A DNA stretch of 64,000 bases from positions 20,032,501-20,096,500 of the forward strand of contig JAJEKV010000017.1 in the NCBI GenBank assembly GCA_021234155.1. The letters run 5' to 3'. The stretch is from Isoetes taiwanensis. Taxonomy: Eukaryota; Streptophyta; Lycopodiopsida; Isoetales; Isoetaceae. The notes beneath the pieces were generated by a model. The model worked only from the letters and a program-made list of their open reading frames with translations, was not told the origin of the DNA and did not search any database. The translations under genes and the position numbers were made by a program. Below are positions 1-14,729 of this stretch, in pieces (positions within the stretch are counted from its first letter, which is position 1; each line of letters starts with the position of its first letter).

Positions 1-517
1 TGGGTGCTCCGCTGCATTCAGTTACGTATTTACTATCACGTATCCGGTACGGTTTTGGTATCTCGCTTGCATTTATTCAAAGAGGTTCGCGCAGTATTGG
101 ATGCCGATATGGATCATCCACGCCTGCGCCATTATACAAATTCTCCTCAAATGCTTTAGTGAATGCGCGTTGCCATCATTAAGCCAACAGTAAAAGCTTT
201 GTTCTTTCAAAAATTGTCAATACAAAAATACCAATTGTCTTGGAGACGCCCGGCCCGTAGAGCGGCTGTGATCTCCAAACTTTGTCTTTTCCTCAACGCT
301 TTAAAACCGCGAGCTTGTCTCATGTAAACCTCTTCCTCAAATGCGTGGAAAACATTATAAACCTATCCGCTTATGGTGTAAATCCAGATTTAAGGCATTT
401 GATAGCAATTATCATTCTAATGTGGCTAACAGCACAAAGCTGGTGGTAAGTTTCATCAAATCCTCCCTCTTTAATGAATAACCTTGAGCAACAGTCTTGC
501 TTTATTGCTTTGAATCC
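1..517. other. no recognisable feature
   Basis: Only short ORFs with no coding character are present. I see no RNA gene, repeat or domain. Confidence 0.5.
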
Positions 518-712
518 TTCTTTCCATTTGTTTCCATTCCATTCCGGCCTCCATTTCCTCCATTCCATTCCTTCCATTCCATTCCATTCCTTCCATTAGT
601 TCCTTCCATCCTTCCTTCATTCCTTCCATTCCTCTTTCTTTTCTTCCATTCCATTCTTCTTGATTCCATTTCATTCATATTCTATTCCCACCTTCTTCCA
701 TCCCTATTATCT
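518..712. repeat. TTCCA/ATTCC-type microsatellite
   Basis: About 195 bp of degenerate pentamer repeat (TTCCA and its rotations) with interspersed TCCTTCC variants, read on the plus strand. The overlapping open frames on both strands, rich in F/P/S or in M/E/W/K, are products of the repeat and not genes. Confidence 0.85.
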
Positions 713-3700
713 TCTTCATCTTGTGATGAGAATCTTCATCTATCTCATTTTTAGTTCATTGTTTTTTTTCTTTTATGCCGTTGGGACTCATCTGTGTCCC
801 GAAATGCGTGTTTTCCTTCTCCTTTTGGTCTCCTTTTCTCGATTAGTGCGTACCAAACATTCTCTTAGAAATGTGCATCTCTTGCAACACTTTCATAAGT
901 GGATCACCATTCTCTTCAAGATGCATGTCATAGCCAACCAAATAAGTTGTCATATTTTTGTCATCAATTTGATCTTAATTCAGAATGTGTGTGTATCCCA
1001 AACACCATGCTAAATATTTCATAATAGGGAGTTTTCGATGACTCCAGTATTTTCCTTCTATGCTTTTTGATGTGAGACTATGATGCGGCGGTGTGGCGCC
1101 TCTTCCCTAAAGGGTAGACACACTGCTTCAACATAGATCTTTGTATTGGTGTTTGTTCTCTAAATACACCATTACGGTGTATGCGGCACTACCAAATGTA
1201 ATTGTCTCTTTATACCTGTCTTGACGATTGACGCTTTCAAATTTTCTGACAGAAATTGTGTTATGCTCCTCCCGATCGAGATCTTACACATTTGATTCTT
1301 TCCCGGAGTTCACCTCTATACAACGCAAACATTTTGAATGGCTAGCTTGGTCTTTTTATTTCGAATGATAAGTCTTTAAGATTTTCGTAATCATCAACAA
1401 ATGTTATGGTAACCTCTTTTTCTGTTATTCTGCATCACATTCAATGGATTACAAGGTCAGTGTAATTAAACCAGAATTTCCATTTTGCTTTCCATTTTGC
1501 CTTTGAAAATCGTTAACTTACCCAACATGCAACCCTGCCAAACATGATTTTCTATTGCTTCGGATGACTGTGGTCCACCAACATCATGGATTCAATATTC
1601 TTCATATTTGTGGCCTTTAAGTCTTTCATACCACATGCAATATTTGGAGTTAGAGTCAGTTAATACTCAATGATATTTATACCAAACAAGTTGCCAACTC
1701 TTCTTCAAAGAATTTTGAACATCATTTCATCAAAAGATTTTACAATGAGTCACTTTCAAAAATGACTTTCAATCCCTCCATCAGCTTCGAAGACGAAATA
1801 AATCAAATTTCTCGCACTAGTAGGAACACATAAAACATTTTGTAAGTTCTGAAAATTCTCCCATTCAGATCAAATAAAGCTCTGGTATGTAATTCTGGGG
1901 TAGAACTTTGGCGCTTGCATTTTTTGACTTCCTTTTTTCTTTTAGGATTTTTGAACTACATGCAATGGACTTTTACTGCTCCACTATCTAAAATCATAAA
2001 ATCGTATCTATCCAATTCCGGCATTAGTAACGATGCCTCTTTATGTTTTCTTACATATCCTCATCATCTTCGTAATTTTCTTCAAAAGCATAGCCTAATA
2101 CCTTTACCATGTTTGCTTCATAATTGCATTCTGATCTTCCTCACCCACCATGAATATCTTGTTCCTCTTCTTTTCCTTTGAGAAGTTCTTGGTGATGAGC
2201 AGTTGGATGCAATGTCCTTTTCTCACAATTTAGCAGCGCGATTTATTTCTTTGAAGTCATCCTTAGAATGGATCTATTTCAAGTGATATATTGATTCTGA
2301 TGATTAAAATATGGGCCAAACTTACTCTTTTCTTCTCTTCTTTACCTTTTTCCTTTTGCAAATAAACTTGTGGCATCTTCTTCTTCCATTACCTTCTGCT
2401 CTTCACATTTCTAGCATTCTTTACACTCAATCCTTGTTCTTGCAGGGTTACGTCATTTATGGCTATCTTCCAAGGCTGATAACGAGATCTTGAAAATATT
2501 AACACTATTTGCTGTTGAGAATAACACACTCTGCTCCCTCAGTCGGCAATGATATTGTCAAGAGTTTGAAAAACTTTCATTGACATTATTAACATCGAAA
2601 CCTTAACCTTCATTTCATTTTCAAACACATCGTTGATTTGTGAGGGTTTTCTCCTCTAAAATTAAAGAACATATAACTCCACATCTGTAGGATCACGATC
2701 TCATGGCCCTTTAACACAATCTTGAGTTTACCTTGCTCATTACCTGTCCATGACTCTCCCCAGTTTGCCACATCTCTGTGCCTCCTCCTTTGTTGCTTTT
2801 CGGTGCGGCCACTCAGGCTCCTTTTCTTTGAACAAAGGAAGCTTCTGTGGCTTAACCTACGGAAAATCACTCTTAAGTTCAACAATATCCCTGGCCCTTC
2901 TACTTTGCAATACATGCTTGATCAGCTTTTTCTTTCCAAGCTTGATCTGAATCCCCTTGAAAACATCAATAACTCATGAGGGCGCTTTCCAAATCCGGCA
3001 TATTTGTCTCCCAGCCTTTCATTACCCTTTGTTAGAAATAAAGCGGTGGGCCAGAACAATATCCATGTAACAATGTTGATTTCTTGGATTGATAATCTGT
3101 ATGTGCAAGAAACACATATCATCTAATAGCATAGATGATTTTCAACTCAGCAAAAAACCAATGGTATAACTTTTAAATTAACATTCAGCTTATCATTATT
3201 GGCAATTATGACCATTGGAAATAATCTTAGCATTCTTTGTTCATATTGAGATGAATGAGGATCTGGCAGCTTCAAACTCTGCGTCATTCAATTTTCAAAT
3301 CGATTCATACACCTTCCACGATTGCTCTGCTAATTTTCGAAAATAAATCCTCCACCTCACATTACCTCTTTATTTATCTTTTGCGGTCGGCGGTCAAGCA
3401 GGGCAGCGGTGTGTCTATTAGATCCTCTTGAATCGGATATTTGAGCGAAATTGGCTCCGTGGTGCTTTGGGTGCTCAAACTTCTTAGGTGCTTTAGGGTA
3501 CTATCTCAACTTTGTACGTTTCCTTGAATATTTTCCCATCTCCAATTATGGCATGAATTCTAACATAAGCAACCGTTTTGTATTTCATGGTAATGCCAAT
3601 ACTTTTAAGCTCTCTTTAGCCACTATTTTGTTTGTATTATACTTTTAGGATAAGCCACTGCTGAATATCTCTAAACTATTTTCTTTCCATCTTTTGGCAC

Positions 3701-4000
3701 TTTGAAGGCCTTGGAACATGTTTTTGTCAAGTTATGTAACTATAGCATTATATAGCTCAACATTTTCACAAAGGTCTTCGATAACCTCGTCCTAATTGTT
3801 TCATTGAATTGAAGCTTCTATCTATTAATTAAACTTTTGTGGGAAATGCGGGTATATTTGTGTTAATTTTTTTTTGTCCATAAAGATCAGCAACTCATGA
3901 GCACAAATACAATGCACGGGCTTTGACCCTTGAAGTGGCTTTGCATTGCATTTTAGTGTGATCAATCATTTGTATGTATGCGAAGATGATGATAGCGGCT
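713..4000. other. gene-free AT-rich stretch
   Basis: The plus strand is pyrimidine-rich with stops in all frames. The longest frames (up to about 117 codons) are low-complexity and have no recognisable domain. Diluted retroelement remains are possible, but I could not identify any. Confidence 0.4.
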
Positions 4001-5450
4001 GGTGGAAAATATGAAACATATTATTATGGTATTCAAAATTAGATATCTGTTTGGGGATCTAAAGGTTCAATATTCATCGAGTTTAGCACTTTCAGGTTTA
4101 ATTTTGGGATTTCTGGATCATTCCAGAACAAGGACCTTAATACTACGGAGAAGGATGGTAGGTGATACAGTGATAGTCTATATACAACCATTTATCAACA
4201 TGTTACATGGCAAGTATACCAAGAAATTTATAATGATAAACTAGACCAAGGTTTTTCATTTCCATTTTGTAGATTGAAACAAACTCTATGATGATTTTGT
4301 GTTGATGAGTACTTGCTGTTATTTATAGATGTATTAGATATCGATCATCTTGTTTAATGGTTTGAATTGATTCTTATGAAAAACATGATGTTAACCTTAG
4401 ATGTCGGGATTTGTTCAAAACTATAACGAGGATCTTGTGGAAGATCTATCCCATCCACAGGGAGAGGCTTGATTCGAGCATACAATTTCGGCATTACAAT
4501 GTAAAGAAGGATATGGTTTTTAAAGTAAGAAGATGCAAAGTTGAAACCGGCAGCAAAGTCTTTATTAACTTTGGGGTTAATTGTTTGGAACTGCTTGATG
4601 GCCCGAGGTGGCTCCAAGTATAGATATGAAAAGCTATTGCTCAAAACTGACTCTCTTGAAGCACTCTTAGAGACATATTCAAGAACGATGGGGCTGTAAA
4701 TAGTGAATGAGAAGAGAAATGGGATCCAGTTTAAAGTGGTAGTAGCGGTTCTTTGAATGTTGGAAGTGGAAGAGCCCCAGCTATGGGGATCTTGCTATCT
4801 ATTCGATGTTTAAACTTAGAAGCTGCCATTTGCATGAAATCATTGCTTTACCTCAATGTCTGAATCCAAAGCTTGCTATGATCTTATGTTTCATCTTCAA
4901 GATAGCCTCACCTTCAACCACTATCAGTGGACCCGGTCTTAATTCAAGAATTCATAGCCGGTGTAATGTGCCAGAATCTCTAAGTTATAGAACCATTGTA
5001 AATTGCATGACAATATTATGACACCTCCTCATCAAAGTTCTTAATCTAGTATGCAGCAGTGCTTTAATCAAGCTCAATCTAGTAATACCATCAATTGCTG
5101 GTGAACTCAAAGTATAATAGCCTTGGATTAGCGAATCTACCTCCAAATGTGGCTTATTGCGATCTTTAATGACCAAAAGGGATTTCATACTAATAATTTT
5201 CCTTATGTTTTTGGAGTTTGCAGAAAGACCTAAGAATAGATGTATGAGGAAATAATGGGATATTGAAGCCTGTTATGTATTTAGATGAGGTGGATGTTGG
5301 TGGCATGTTGTAGATGTGTATTGGCTGGGATTGCCCAAAGCAGAATAGCACCCATTCAATGTGAAGTGGAGCATCGATAGGTGGCGGTTTAATATGTCTG
5401 AGGTTTCCATGTTGAGTACAAATAGTCTTTGAGCTTTTGTCTATGATCAA
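4001..5450. other. decayed ORF-like stretch, unidentified
   Basis: Several 60-100 codon frames lie close together on both strands (for example 4354-4644, 4985-5188 and 5190-5450 on the minus strand). They are interrupted by stops and match no family I know. An old pseudogene or retroelement relic is possible. No start, splice site or motif supports a working gene. Confidence 0.3.
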
Positions 5451-6939
5451 CTCTTGAGCTTACAACATTTGTGGATGTAAATCATAAAGTGAGGGTAAAT
5501 TATATGAATAAATCTTGGGCGTAAAATAAGGTTAGGATAAAATATTGTGTAGACACAGGTGTAAAAAGTATGGAGTCAGTGAGCTGGCTGACAACACTAA
5601 GACTATATACATAGGGAGTTTTCTATGGAGGGCAGGTTGTATACATGGGGTTTCTCCCGACTGATGCACATGCCCATGCCCTAACAATGAGGTGGAACCC
5701 CAGGATATTTAGAAAGTTGGAAGTGAAAGAAAACGTCAGGAACAAATTCGTCACAATTATTTAACACATCTCATAAATTGTATGCTCCATTGTTTACACT
5801 CCAAACTTCTTATTCGTGGCCAGTAGGAGAAAGGTAGGCATGTTTTTATTTTTTTTGTTGAGCGTGTAACCGTTTAATCAAAGTCGAATCTGAAGTATAT
5901 AAGTGCAAAGACGAGGAATAAAATCTCGGCCGGATAAGCAGAGATAGAACCTTCGCATAGAAGCTTTCACAGTTATATAATTTATGATGTTAAAGAGAGG
6001 TGGCAAAGTAGTAGCCAATTGATTTATAAATTTAAGCGAGATTATATACCACGATAACTTGAAAATTGTTGATAATATAAGTATCAGGGATGTTATGTTT
6101 TTAAGTCTTGAAAAAGTCGGACTGAAAAAAAGAAATTTTCATATAAATATAAAACCTTTCACCATGATCCTTTACTTCAATACAAATTTCAGCATTATTT
6201 GAAAAATGACATTGAATAATACTATATAGTTTAAGTCAACAATAGAAAAATATATGACCAGAAGTTACTATAAATTATTGTTTTAAGTTTTGTCATATTC
6301 ACATAAAGATCATTTTTGTGTCCATTACCATTGCATCTTACTATGTCTAAATCGTTAGAAAAACAACTTTCGACTAATTTCATTCTCCTAGACCTTCCTG
6401 CCGGGCATTTTGGATCAGAGATCTACTGCAATGTTTATTTATAGCATTCCTAAGATCTACCATCATTCTGAGATTTTTCTTGCCACAAAATGGGTACTAC
6501 TTGTGTTCCCGTTACCGGTCAACATTCTTGGCATCGAGATTACACAATGCGAGAATGTCGACCAAAACCATCTAATAAACCCCTCCAACGTTGCCACGTG
6601 TAGTTGTGAATTTATTTTATAGTATTTAAACAAAACTGACTCTCCAAGACATTTCTAGCTCTTTTGTGGCAGCAGCAAATCTGAAAGAATATACGCTTCC
6701 AGTAAGACCATGAAAAAAAGCTAACAAAAAGTGTGCATTCGTATTTGAATCCTTCTTATAATATTTATACCATCTTCCTGTGAACTTTTGGTAGAAATAA
6801 TTTTTATTTATCCTTGTAGAAACATGGTCTTAGTATATCTGGTATAAGCTCTTCATCTTCTTCAGAATAGTGCAATTGATTGACGATAATGTTATCCCAA
6901 ATCAATATAACACAAACTAATATTATGTACCAATTTATA
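5451..6939. other. AT-rich, no feature seen
   Basis: Very AT-rich intergenic DNA without long frames, clear repeats or RNA-like structures. Confidence 0.4.
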
Positions 6940-7770
6940 TTAATATTCTTAATCGTTATTAGTTATTTTCATTCTTTATACGGTTTTCTCATCTCGGATT
7001 TACGGCCATTGATCTTGAATATTCTGGATGCGGTATTGCCAAATCAAGCCACCATTAAATTTTGTTTGCTAAAGCGCTTGCCACTTCAATGGTCAAAAGC
7101 AATACATGGTGAGAATGGGGAAAAAAAAGCTGACGGTATGCCGACACCTTGTTGGCGGGCGGTCACACCTTGCGAATCAACGGTATTTGGCGATGTCAGT
7201 TCGCAGCATCGCGCTCGAGAACGGTATGGAACGGGGCGGGCCGGTGCCAATCGGCGTTAAAGAAAACTGAAAAACCTCCCAAAAGCGTGGTAACGTTATT
7301 CGAAGCTGCCGAACCCAATCAGGGTGATTCAAAGAAAGAAGACTCCCAATGCAGCGTAAGATTCGAAACACACGAGGGGCCCTATGACAAATAGCCCATG
7401 CCCAAAAGCCAGATATCAAGATGAGGAGGTTACTGAATGAAACAAGAACAAGCGAACAAAATGGGAGGCTTGGTGGTAGGTGATCATCTGGCATGCTACA
7501 CTCAAAAAAAGCATCCTTCCCTATCCTTCTATTCTGTGAGCATATCTGCAGAAGTCTTTTTCCATTTTAGCAATGCTCAAGCCAACAAACACCCCATTTT
7601 GAATTCAGGCCAAACAACTCAAACAGGAGTAAAAATAAGCTTTCTCTGATTTTCCCATCTGATACCGGCCCAAAATCTTCATTATATACGCTTAGAATAC
7701 CCTCCCAAATGCAAGCAAAATAATGAACATACTCTGGATAACTTTGAACTGCAACTTCCAGACTAAATGA
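6940..7770 (+). repeat. repeat A, diverged copy of 19010-19880
   Basis: Blocks of clear similarity appear in the same order and orientation as at 19.0-19.9 kb. One includes the phrase CAAAAGCAATACATGGT (near 7098 and 19170), another TCAAGATGAGGAGG (near 7420 and 19489), and another the motif ACCCCATTTTGAATTC (near 7590 and 19695). The middle parts differ. This is an old duplicated repeat, probably transposon-derived. No protein domain can be read from it. Confidence 0.6.
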
Positions 7771-10409
7771 AGTTAAATATATGAAACTTGATTTGCTTCA
7801 AAGTTAAATGTATATGAATTTTTTATTATTGTTATTTATTTAAGAGATTATCATAAATTCACAATAATACATTTGACCCACTACCTTCTTTCTTTTTTTT
7901 CTTTTTTCTTTTTTCTTTTTTTTTTTTGGGGTTCATGATGATGGGAGGAAATGCTCAACAAGAGCCTAATGAACTATGCAGCGACCTTTTTTCACTCCTA
8001 TGAGCCCTGGAAATTAACCTCTAGAAATTGACAAAGTGATTTCTAGAATTTTGACCAAGCGCATGAATGGATATGTTGGTTTTGTATTAAGCCTATATAT
8101 CATATTTGACAAGTTGAGGTGAGCACAAATTCTAATGACCAGTATTCAACAAATCATGGTTTGACTACAAATTTTAAATCACGTTGTGGAAGTAAAGTTA
8201 TAAGAGAAAGGTAGGCATGCTGGATCATGGCAGACATGGGCATCTCTGCATCGGGCACAACGCGTTTTCTATACATAATACTAGAGGTCACGGCATTTTT
8301 ATAGACATAGTCCCATCCATCAGTGTTGCATACGCAACGAAGCCAAATCAGGACGGTGAAAACACCTTATTGACTCTGATTAGTTTGGATCACGAGATAC
8401 TCATTCCTTCATGGAGAACTTGATAAATTTTGACCGTCTGGGAGGCCCATAATTTTGTATGCCGAGTGATTGGGGCGGTATGACAATACGAAAACGCTTA
8501 TCTCTAATGGAGTGCAGTAGAAAGGGATTGGATGATGATGACATTGTGCGACAATAAGGGATCCATCGTGTCATTTGTGAAAGAAGCATATTGATACAGT
8601 GATCAAGAGAATGGTTACACTGTGTTTCGGGCGAAGCGTGGAGCTTGGTGATGATGATTCTGCGGTCGGCGGCCCGGTGGAGAATGGATGCAATGCAAAT
8701 GGCTAATTGGGCCGGCATGGCAAATTACAATACGGAAGGAGCGCCAGCCACCTAAAGATTGGTAAAAGGACCATCTAAAAGCGACATGGAATTACGACAG
8801 GATCGTACGAATATCGCCGATTCAAGATTCAACCAATCCCGGCGCTGCAGGGGCCCAACTACATTGAAATCTTGGTGGACAAGCTGCTGGTGGGAGTATT
8901 GCAAGAAGAAGTTTATCCAGCGAAAACATCGTAGGAGTATTACCCCCATTTCATCTCTCTTTGTCAATTGAGCCAATCCTTCGGATACAATTGAATGAAG
9001 CCTATATGTTGTAGTATGCGAGAAAGATGGTCAAACCATGATCGAGCCCTGACTCTCTCAAGGATCCGCGAGCACAATGGGGAGCATCACGGCGGCTTCA
9101 GCCCGACCCGTTTTGACTCAACAAGGAAATTATCTCGAGAAGCGAGCACCCCGATGAAAGGACTACTTGTTGTTCCCACTCCGATGAAGGAAGAGGTTAC
9201 TTACCGACTTTTTGAATGGTGCATCCTCGGGTGGCCTTGGAAACCCTACAACATGACCAACCACATAGCGGCTTCCGTAAAATTTGCCCGATGACCCTCT
9301 CAATTTGCCCTTTGAAGCATACAATGTGGTGCATTCAGGAAGCCTGGGCTTTCTAACCAAGTTCAGAATCCCAAATTAAGTTGGCGTCACTTTGCAAGTG
9401 AAGATGCATTTTCTTTGGTACAAGAATTTTTCTCCTCTGGCTCAGTGCGTGATGATTTCCGATAAGTGAGCGACCTCAGGCTCGTGCGGTGCTTAATCAT
9501 TATGACTGATTTATATAAGTTCTCTATTTTATTTTATTTGCTTTATCTTTGAATCATTGTGGCGGCATTGACCGTATGCAAAGTTGAGTGTCAACTGACA
9601 ACGACTAACTTCCATCTCTAATCGGCTTATAATTCCGCTAAGGATCATGCCTTTGAAGATATTCTCAGCGATTAGTGATAGTGCAAAAAATATGCATGCG
9701 AGTTCTTTGTTATGTTGATTCACGAGACCATTGATCGACTGTGTTCTTGGTATTATCGGATAATGACCATTAATATTTTACGACAAGGGTAAGTCACTTC
9801 TGGTCTGTGGAACATATAGTGCCAGCATCTCGAAATGAAGTCTTCATAAAACGGATCGAGTCTATATGCCTAAGAGTAGAAAAGGAGAAAAAGAAGAGGA
9901 AGAGAGAAGAAGAAGAAAAAGAAGCTAAGCAAAATCGTGACGATGAGAATGGAGAATCGAACCTCCGAAAGCCAAGCGACCTCAACGGCTGCAATTTGCA
10001 TCTAAGTATTCATACGGAATGGTTGGAAATGACCACCATAGTCCATGATCTTGAAGCTCGGTTTAATCAAATTGAGGGAAACATGATCGCCTAATATTCA
10101 CTGTCTTTCCTGCTTATCCAGGCTCCACTACTGTCGACCATGGTTACTTAAAATAGAAAACAACATGACATCTAATTTTTACCGAAATTTGCCTCTAAAA
10201 GTGCTATCTTGTTGGCCCGAGATTTTTAGCACATCTCGGTCATATAAGTGCCTCTAAGAGATTCAGGAGAGAAAATGAAGAATGGATTCATTTGTACTTG
10301 TTGTTGATAGAATCAGAGGGGCCCATATCAAATTGTATTAGTTGTTAAGCAAAGAGATAACAAATTTGCTTATGGCGAGAGAAAGAAAAAACAGAGATTG
10401 ATGAGATTG
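7771..10409. other. decayed repetitive DNA, no gene seen
   Basis: It holds a pyrimidine tract (about 7887-7928), more GC-rich patches at 8200-9360 with short frames on both strands, and a purine-rich low-complexity tract (about 9878-9930) that encodes a K/E-rich frame. No domain is recognisable. The position between repeats A and B suggests it belongs to the same decayed element. Confidence 0.4.
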
Positions 10410-12310
10410 TCAAAAAAGAAGAGCTATAAGATCCTTTGAGAGTGTCTTTGGGATTGAAGTTATGAAAAAGAACCACAAATATCTTGGCCAGGGACTTGTT
10501 CTCCTCCTCTTTGGCTTATGGAGCCCATGGAGGCTGGTGGCAGGCTGGGGAAGGGTGGTGAGGGAGCCTCTTCCCCTATGGTGATGACACATTAACACTC
10601 TCTGAGAGTTTCTTGTATTCATCTTCTTTGGTCATGGTCCACCTATCTTCCATAATTCTTTTTATTTTTTCTTTTTCCTCCACTTTCTTTACATCTTTCC
10701 ATCTTGCACATAATCTCCATTTTGATTTCTAGCTTTCTTTATGTTTAGTGCCTTTCGCATTCATGTTTTTATCTTCTATCTTCTCGTTCAAGTTGATGAA
10801 ATGACAAGTTCTTAGTTATCATAATCGCTTTTCTCACAAAATCTGCCACAAACCGAGATGATGGTGCGGGAGTGAAGCTTATATCATATGGTTCGTTAGA
10901 GACATGAACTTATGCAGGTTGCGTGGTGGTATTTGAAGCCAAAGTTATCCTATTCATTATGCTCGATGATAGGGGTTCCCAGACCGTTTAAAGTCCTACT
11001 TAATACATTATACTCGCTCTCAAAGTGACACACTAAGGCGGCTATCCTCACTGAAATTATCCCGGCAAGTCAACTAACAAGGTACTCAGTGTTCTTCAAA
11101 AAAAACCATTGGTAACAAAAGGGATTGGCATATCAGCTAATGATGCTATGAGTTTATGGGACCACAATGAATCTACCAAGCACACACCCTTTAGCTTTGT
11201 ATATGGCATGATCTATTCCCAATTGAGCTTGGTGCCTTCCATGAATTGTATAGGATAACGGAAATGGAGGATGCTAAAGGAAGAATGTATTGAGATTAAT
11301 GTTCCGCAGTGGACGTTATAAAGTAGTAGAAAATGAGCCCAAAATTTCATTGGGTATAGGGAAGGTAAAGTGGACTCTAATATGCCTGCTTGAGAATCTT
11401 GCTCTGTACCCGAGAATCATCTGCCTCCATCACGATCTATGTAGCATTTAATTATAGATGGCAGATTGCTATCAAATGGCAGAGACAATCAAAAAGAGAT
11501 ATCTTGCTTAACCCATGATTTTCAATAAGGATAAAAATTCAAATCATTATCATGGGGGAGCAACAACCAAGGTGTTTCTGCTTTAGAGAGTTTTTAAACA
11601 CTTGGAAGGTGGCATGAGCCAAACATATTCTGTTTTTCTATAGTCTTGAAAGCAAGTGGTAATATTGGAGCTATAGGATAGGGACAACAAATTCATGAAA
11701 AAGTCAATATGTGGTCTTCATCACGACTTTGCTGATATTTTGATAATATCTGACGAGGAAGATATAGAACAAAATAAAATTAGCTTATTCTCTAGCTTAT
11801 TTATAAACCATCCTCTCTCTGTTTTGGTGCAAAGTAAACGTATGGGGTGTTACCCTTAATGTAAATGATGGTTTAGATGATGGAAGTGTGCTTTGAGTGT
11901 GTGCAGCAGGGGAATCTTTTATTCACCTGAAGCAACTCGACACCTTATTAGCATAGAGTCCTGCTTGTTAGAAACTTCGTGATTCTTATCCATTAGTGTT
12001 GTGTAACACTCCATTATTTTCTGATTTTACGCTTGACTGCTTCAGGAGAGTTGTGGGACAGGTGTAATCTAGGCTGCTTGACGATAACATCTTGTCAAAA
12101 AATATCTAACAGCACTGCTTAGAATGGTCAAAACTAAGATTGAAATTGATACGAAAAGGTCATAATATGATCTAAACCAATAACTAAAGATAACTTAATT
12201 TGATCTTGCAGCATCAACTAGAATGGCCGTGCAAAGGAGCTAATTCAGCATTAACTTTGCAAATAAGCATTAACCTTAGTAATGTATAATTTAGGCTATG
12301 CACAACAAAA
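10410..12310 (+). repeat. repeat B, decayed Ty3/gypsy fragment (copy 1)
   Basis: This is similar over its length, with many indels, to 14730-16650. At about 11172-11210 the plus strand reads STKHTPFSFVYGM, the integrase C-terminal motif of plant Ty3/gypsy polyproteins (usually TKHTPFSLVYG). Frames are broken on both sides. Family knowledge: the motif lies in the pol integrase. Inference: this is an old, inactive gypsy copy whose ends are not identified. Confidence 0.6.
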
Positions 12311-12319
12311 AATAAGTTG

Positions 12320-12359
12320 AATTTAGTTGAGGACGTGAGAATTTAGTTGAGGACGTGAC
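12320..12359. repeat. 20-bp unit, two tandem copies
   Basis: AATTTAGTTGAGGACGTGAG is followed directly by a second copy that differs only at its last base. Confidence 0.85.
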
Positions 12360-14729
12360 ACTTACCTCCATCACAAAGCATCCGTGTAAGCCACGTTCCT
12401 CTTGAACCTTGAAATTGTATTGACACCTTCTTGAGGCATGGATGGCGGGTCTTGATAGCAACCCGAGCATTAGTCATGGATATGTAGAACGCATTTATGG
12501 GCATTAATCGTGGTTGTGTCGAATGGGTAGATGTATGGATTTAATAGATGAAATGTAGATAGAATGTCTTTATATATAGAATGGAGTGATAAGATGTGAA
12601 TTGGGATGCTACCTCTTGTGATTATTAATAAGGTTGGCAATCAGAAAACATTTGCATATGCACATGTTTCTTCATATTGTTAATTATCAATTGACTTCGA
12701 TTGAGAGTGTGCATACATGTACATCTACCACAACTAAATATAGTCTTTATCCATTATTTGATGCAAATAAAATTAACAAAAGAGTTTCTAAGGAATGTTG
12801 AGAGGCAAACATTGTTCTTAATCTGTAAATGCTGGAAATGTCAAACAAAAAATGGCATAGATATGTGGCCAGATTTATATAGTATATACACCATTCAAGT
12901 TGAATAAAAGATAAAGCCAACGGTTATCTTTTAGAGAGGAAGAGGGCATACACAACACATTAGTAATATATAATGCCATGTGATCATTGAGATGTGGAGA
13001 AAATAGGACTTGGATTTGCCAGGCAGTGCTACAGATGATGGATTCAGAGAAGTGGGAGCTCTGTCTAAACAGGAAGAGCAGGAGCAAAAGCGGATAAGTA
13101 ATTCGATTGTTAGTGCTAGTCATGGTTGAGATGAGATGCACGTAAAATGTACAATCTGAAGTTTAAATGTTCTTAAAAGAAGCACCTAAATCGAGATAAG
13201 GATAGCCTGCGTTGGGGCAAAAGGAAGCTATTTAATAAGAGGCATGATTAGGCAACAGCTGACTCGCCGATGAAGAGCCCTCGCGATTTTATAGTAGGTG
13301 GCTCTAATCCGATTGATTACAATGACAGTTGTTGGCCGCTACAAAACTCCGGTCTTTTCTAAACAATTTTAGCTCCATAATCATTGATTGTTGCAAATGG
13401 TTTTTCTCTCGCGGTGTCTCGTAGGTTTGCTCTATCTAGCATAAATAAAATAATAGTCCCAATTGGTTGAATTTCAAAGAAGAAGCTCGATGAATGTGAC
13501 AATAGTGATTTTAGAAGCAAACAGTGAAACCTAAGTAGATGTATGTAAACAAGCATAAAGAATAAATAATACAAAGGAAAGACATAATACAGATGGCTAT
13601 GGCGGCCCCGAAAGAATTGCTAACAAGCCTCACCGCATCTACAACTTTAATGGTAAAAAGAACAAGCTATTCTCCCTACTAAAAAGGGTTGTACCCTCTG
13701 ATCATGCTAAAAGGGCTAAAAAGAACTATACTCTCCAACCATGCTATTCTCTGGACCATGCTGAAAAGGGCTATTCTCTCGGCCATGCTATCCTGAACCG
13801 AGCGTATTCTAAGAAGCTAAGGCTCCAAAGTTTCAGAAATAGGCCTATTTAACGTACCAAGTTTGAAGGGACGTCTAATAATATGCCTCTTGGAAAAAGG
13901 TTTTGGCTAAGAAAAGTAAGATTTAATTGTGAAAGAGAAAACGGAAGAAAAGAAGATAGTACATCAAGCGTATGAGTTATCATGTAGAAGAACAAGAACT
14001 GGTCGACAGGAACGGGAGAAACCAAGTTGAACGTTCAAATTTACGGAGAACGAAAAAGGCAAAACTTGGAGGAAATTCAAATAGATTAATGACAAATTTA
14101 TAATCTCAAGAGGTATGAAATTGAAAAGGTCCTATCCTAAAGAAGGTAATATCTAGATTCGGAATTCCTTTACAAGGAAAAACCACCAAGATCTTAGTCA
14201 TATGTCCAATGCTTCTTCATAACCTACACTAAAGATGGAGGCTATCTAATGTTCAAAACCAACTAAGATGTAAAGATTTAAATTATCCCATTTGATTGAA
14301 GATTCAAAGCATCAAAAACTTTTTAAGTTGAAGTTTGAAGCTCGTACCTCAACATAGAGAATTAAAAACGCACGCAAACAAGAAAGTCATACAAGAAAAA
14401 ATTGAACTTTTTGAAAAGAACGAACTTCTTAACTAGCACCCTAATGTAGAAAAAATTAAAAAGCACAAATGGCATAAAGAACAACACACCAAATTTTAGT
14501 TGGTTACTGCAAAATGTAACTAGACTCTAACAATTACAAACAGGAAAACTAGAAGCACAAGAGAGACAAAAAGGAAACGTTTAAAAAGAAGGCCGATGAA
14601 GAACTAGAAACGCAAGGTAGAGGAAAAGGTGCGAAAGTGTCTGACCCATTTCGCTAAGATCAACTAAAATTCGACCAACTAGAAAGAAGAGTCAAGACTT
14701 GCCAAGTGGGCGGTTGAGATTTATGAAAA
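12360..14729. other. spacer between the two gypsy relics
   Basis: AT-rich with no gene. At about 13665-13800 a degenerate short motif recurs (CTATTCTC followed by CCATGCT and AAAAGGG variants). From about 13900 the plus strand is strongly A/G-rich. Neither part shows a domain. Confidence 0.4.

Noticed and set aside
9807-10094. 95-codon ORF with K/E-rich run
   Set aside because: It is driven by a purine-rich low-complexity tract inside decayed repeats. No domain is seen.
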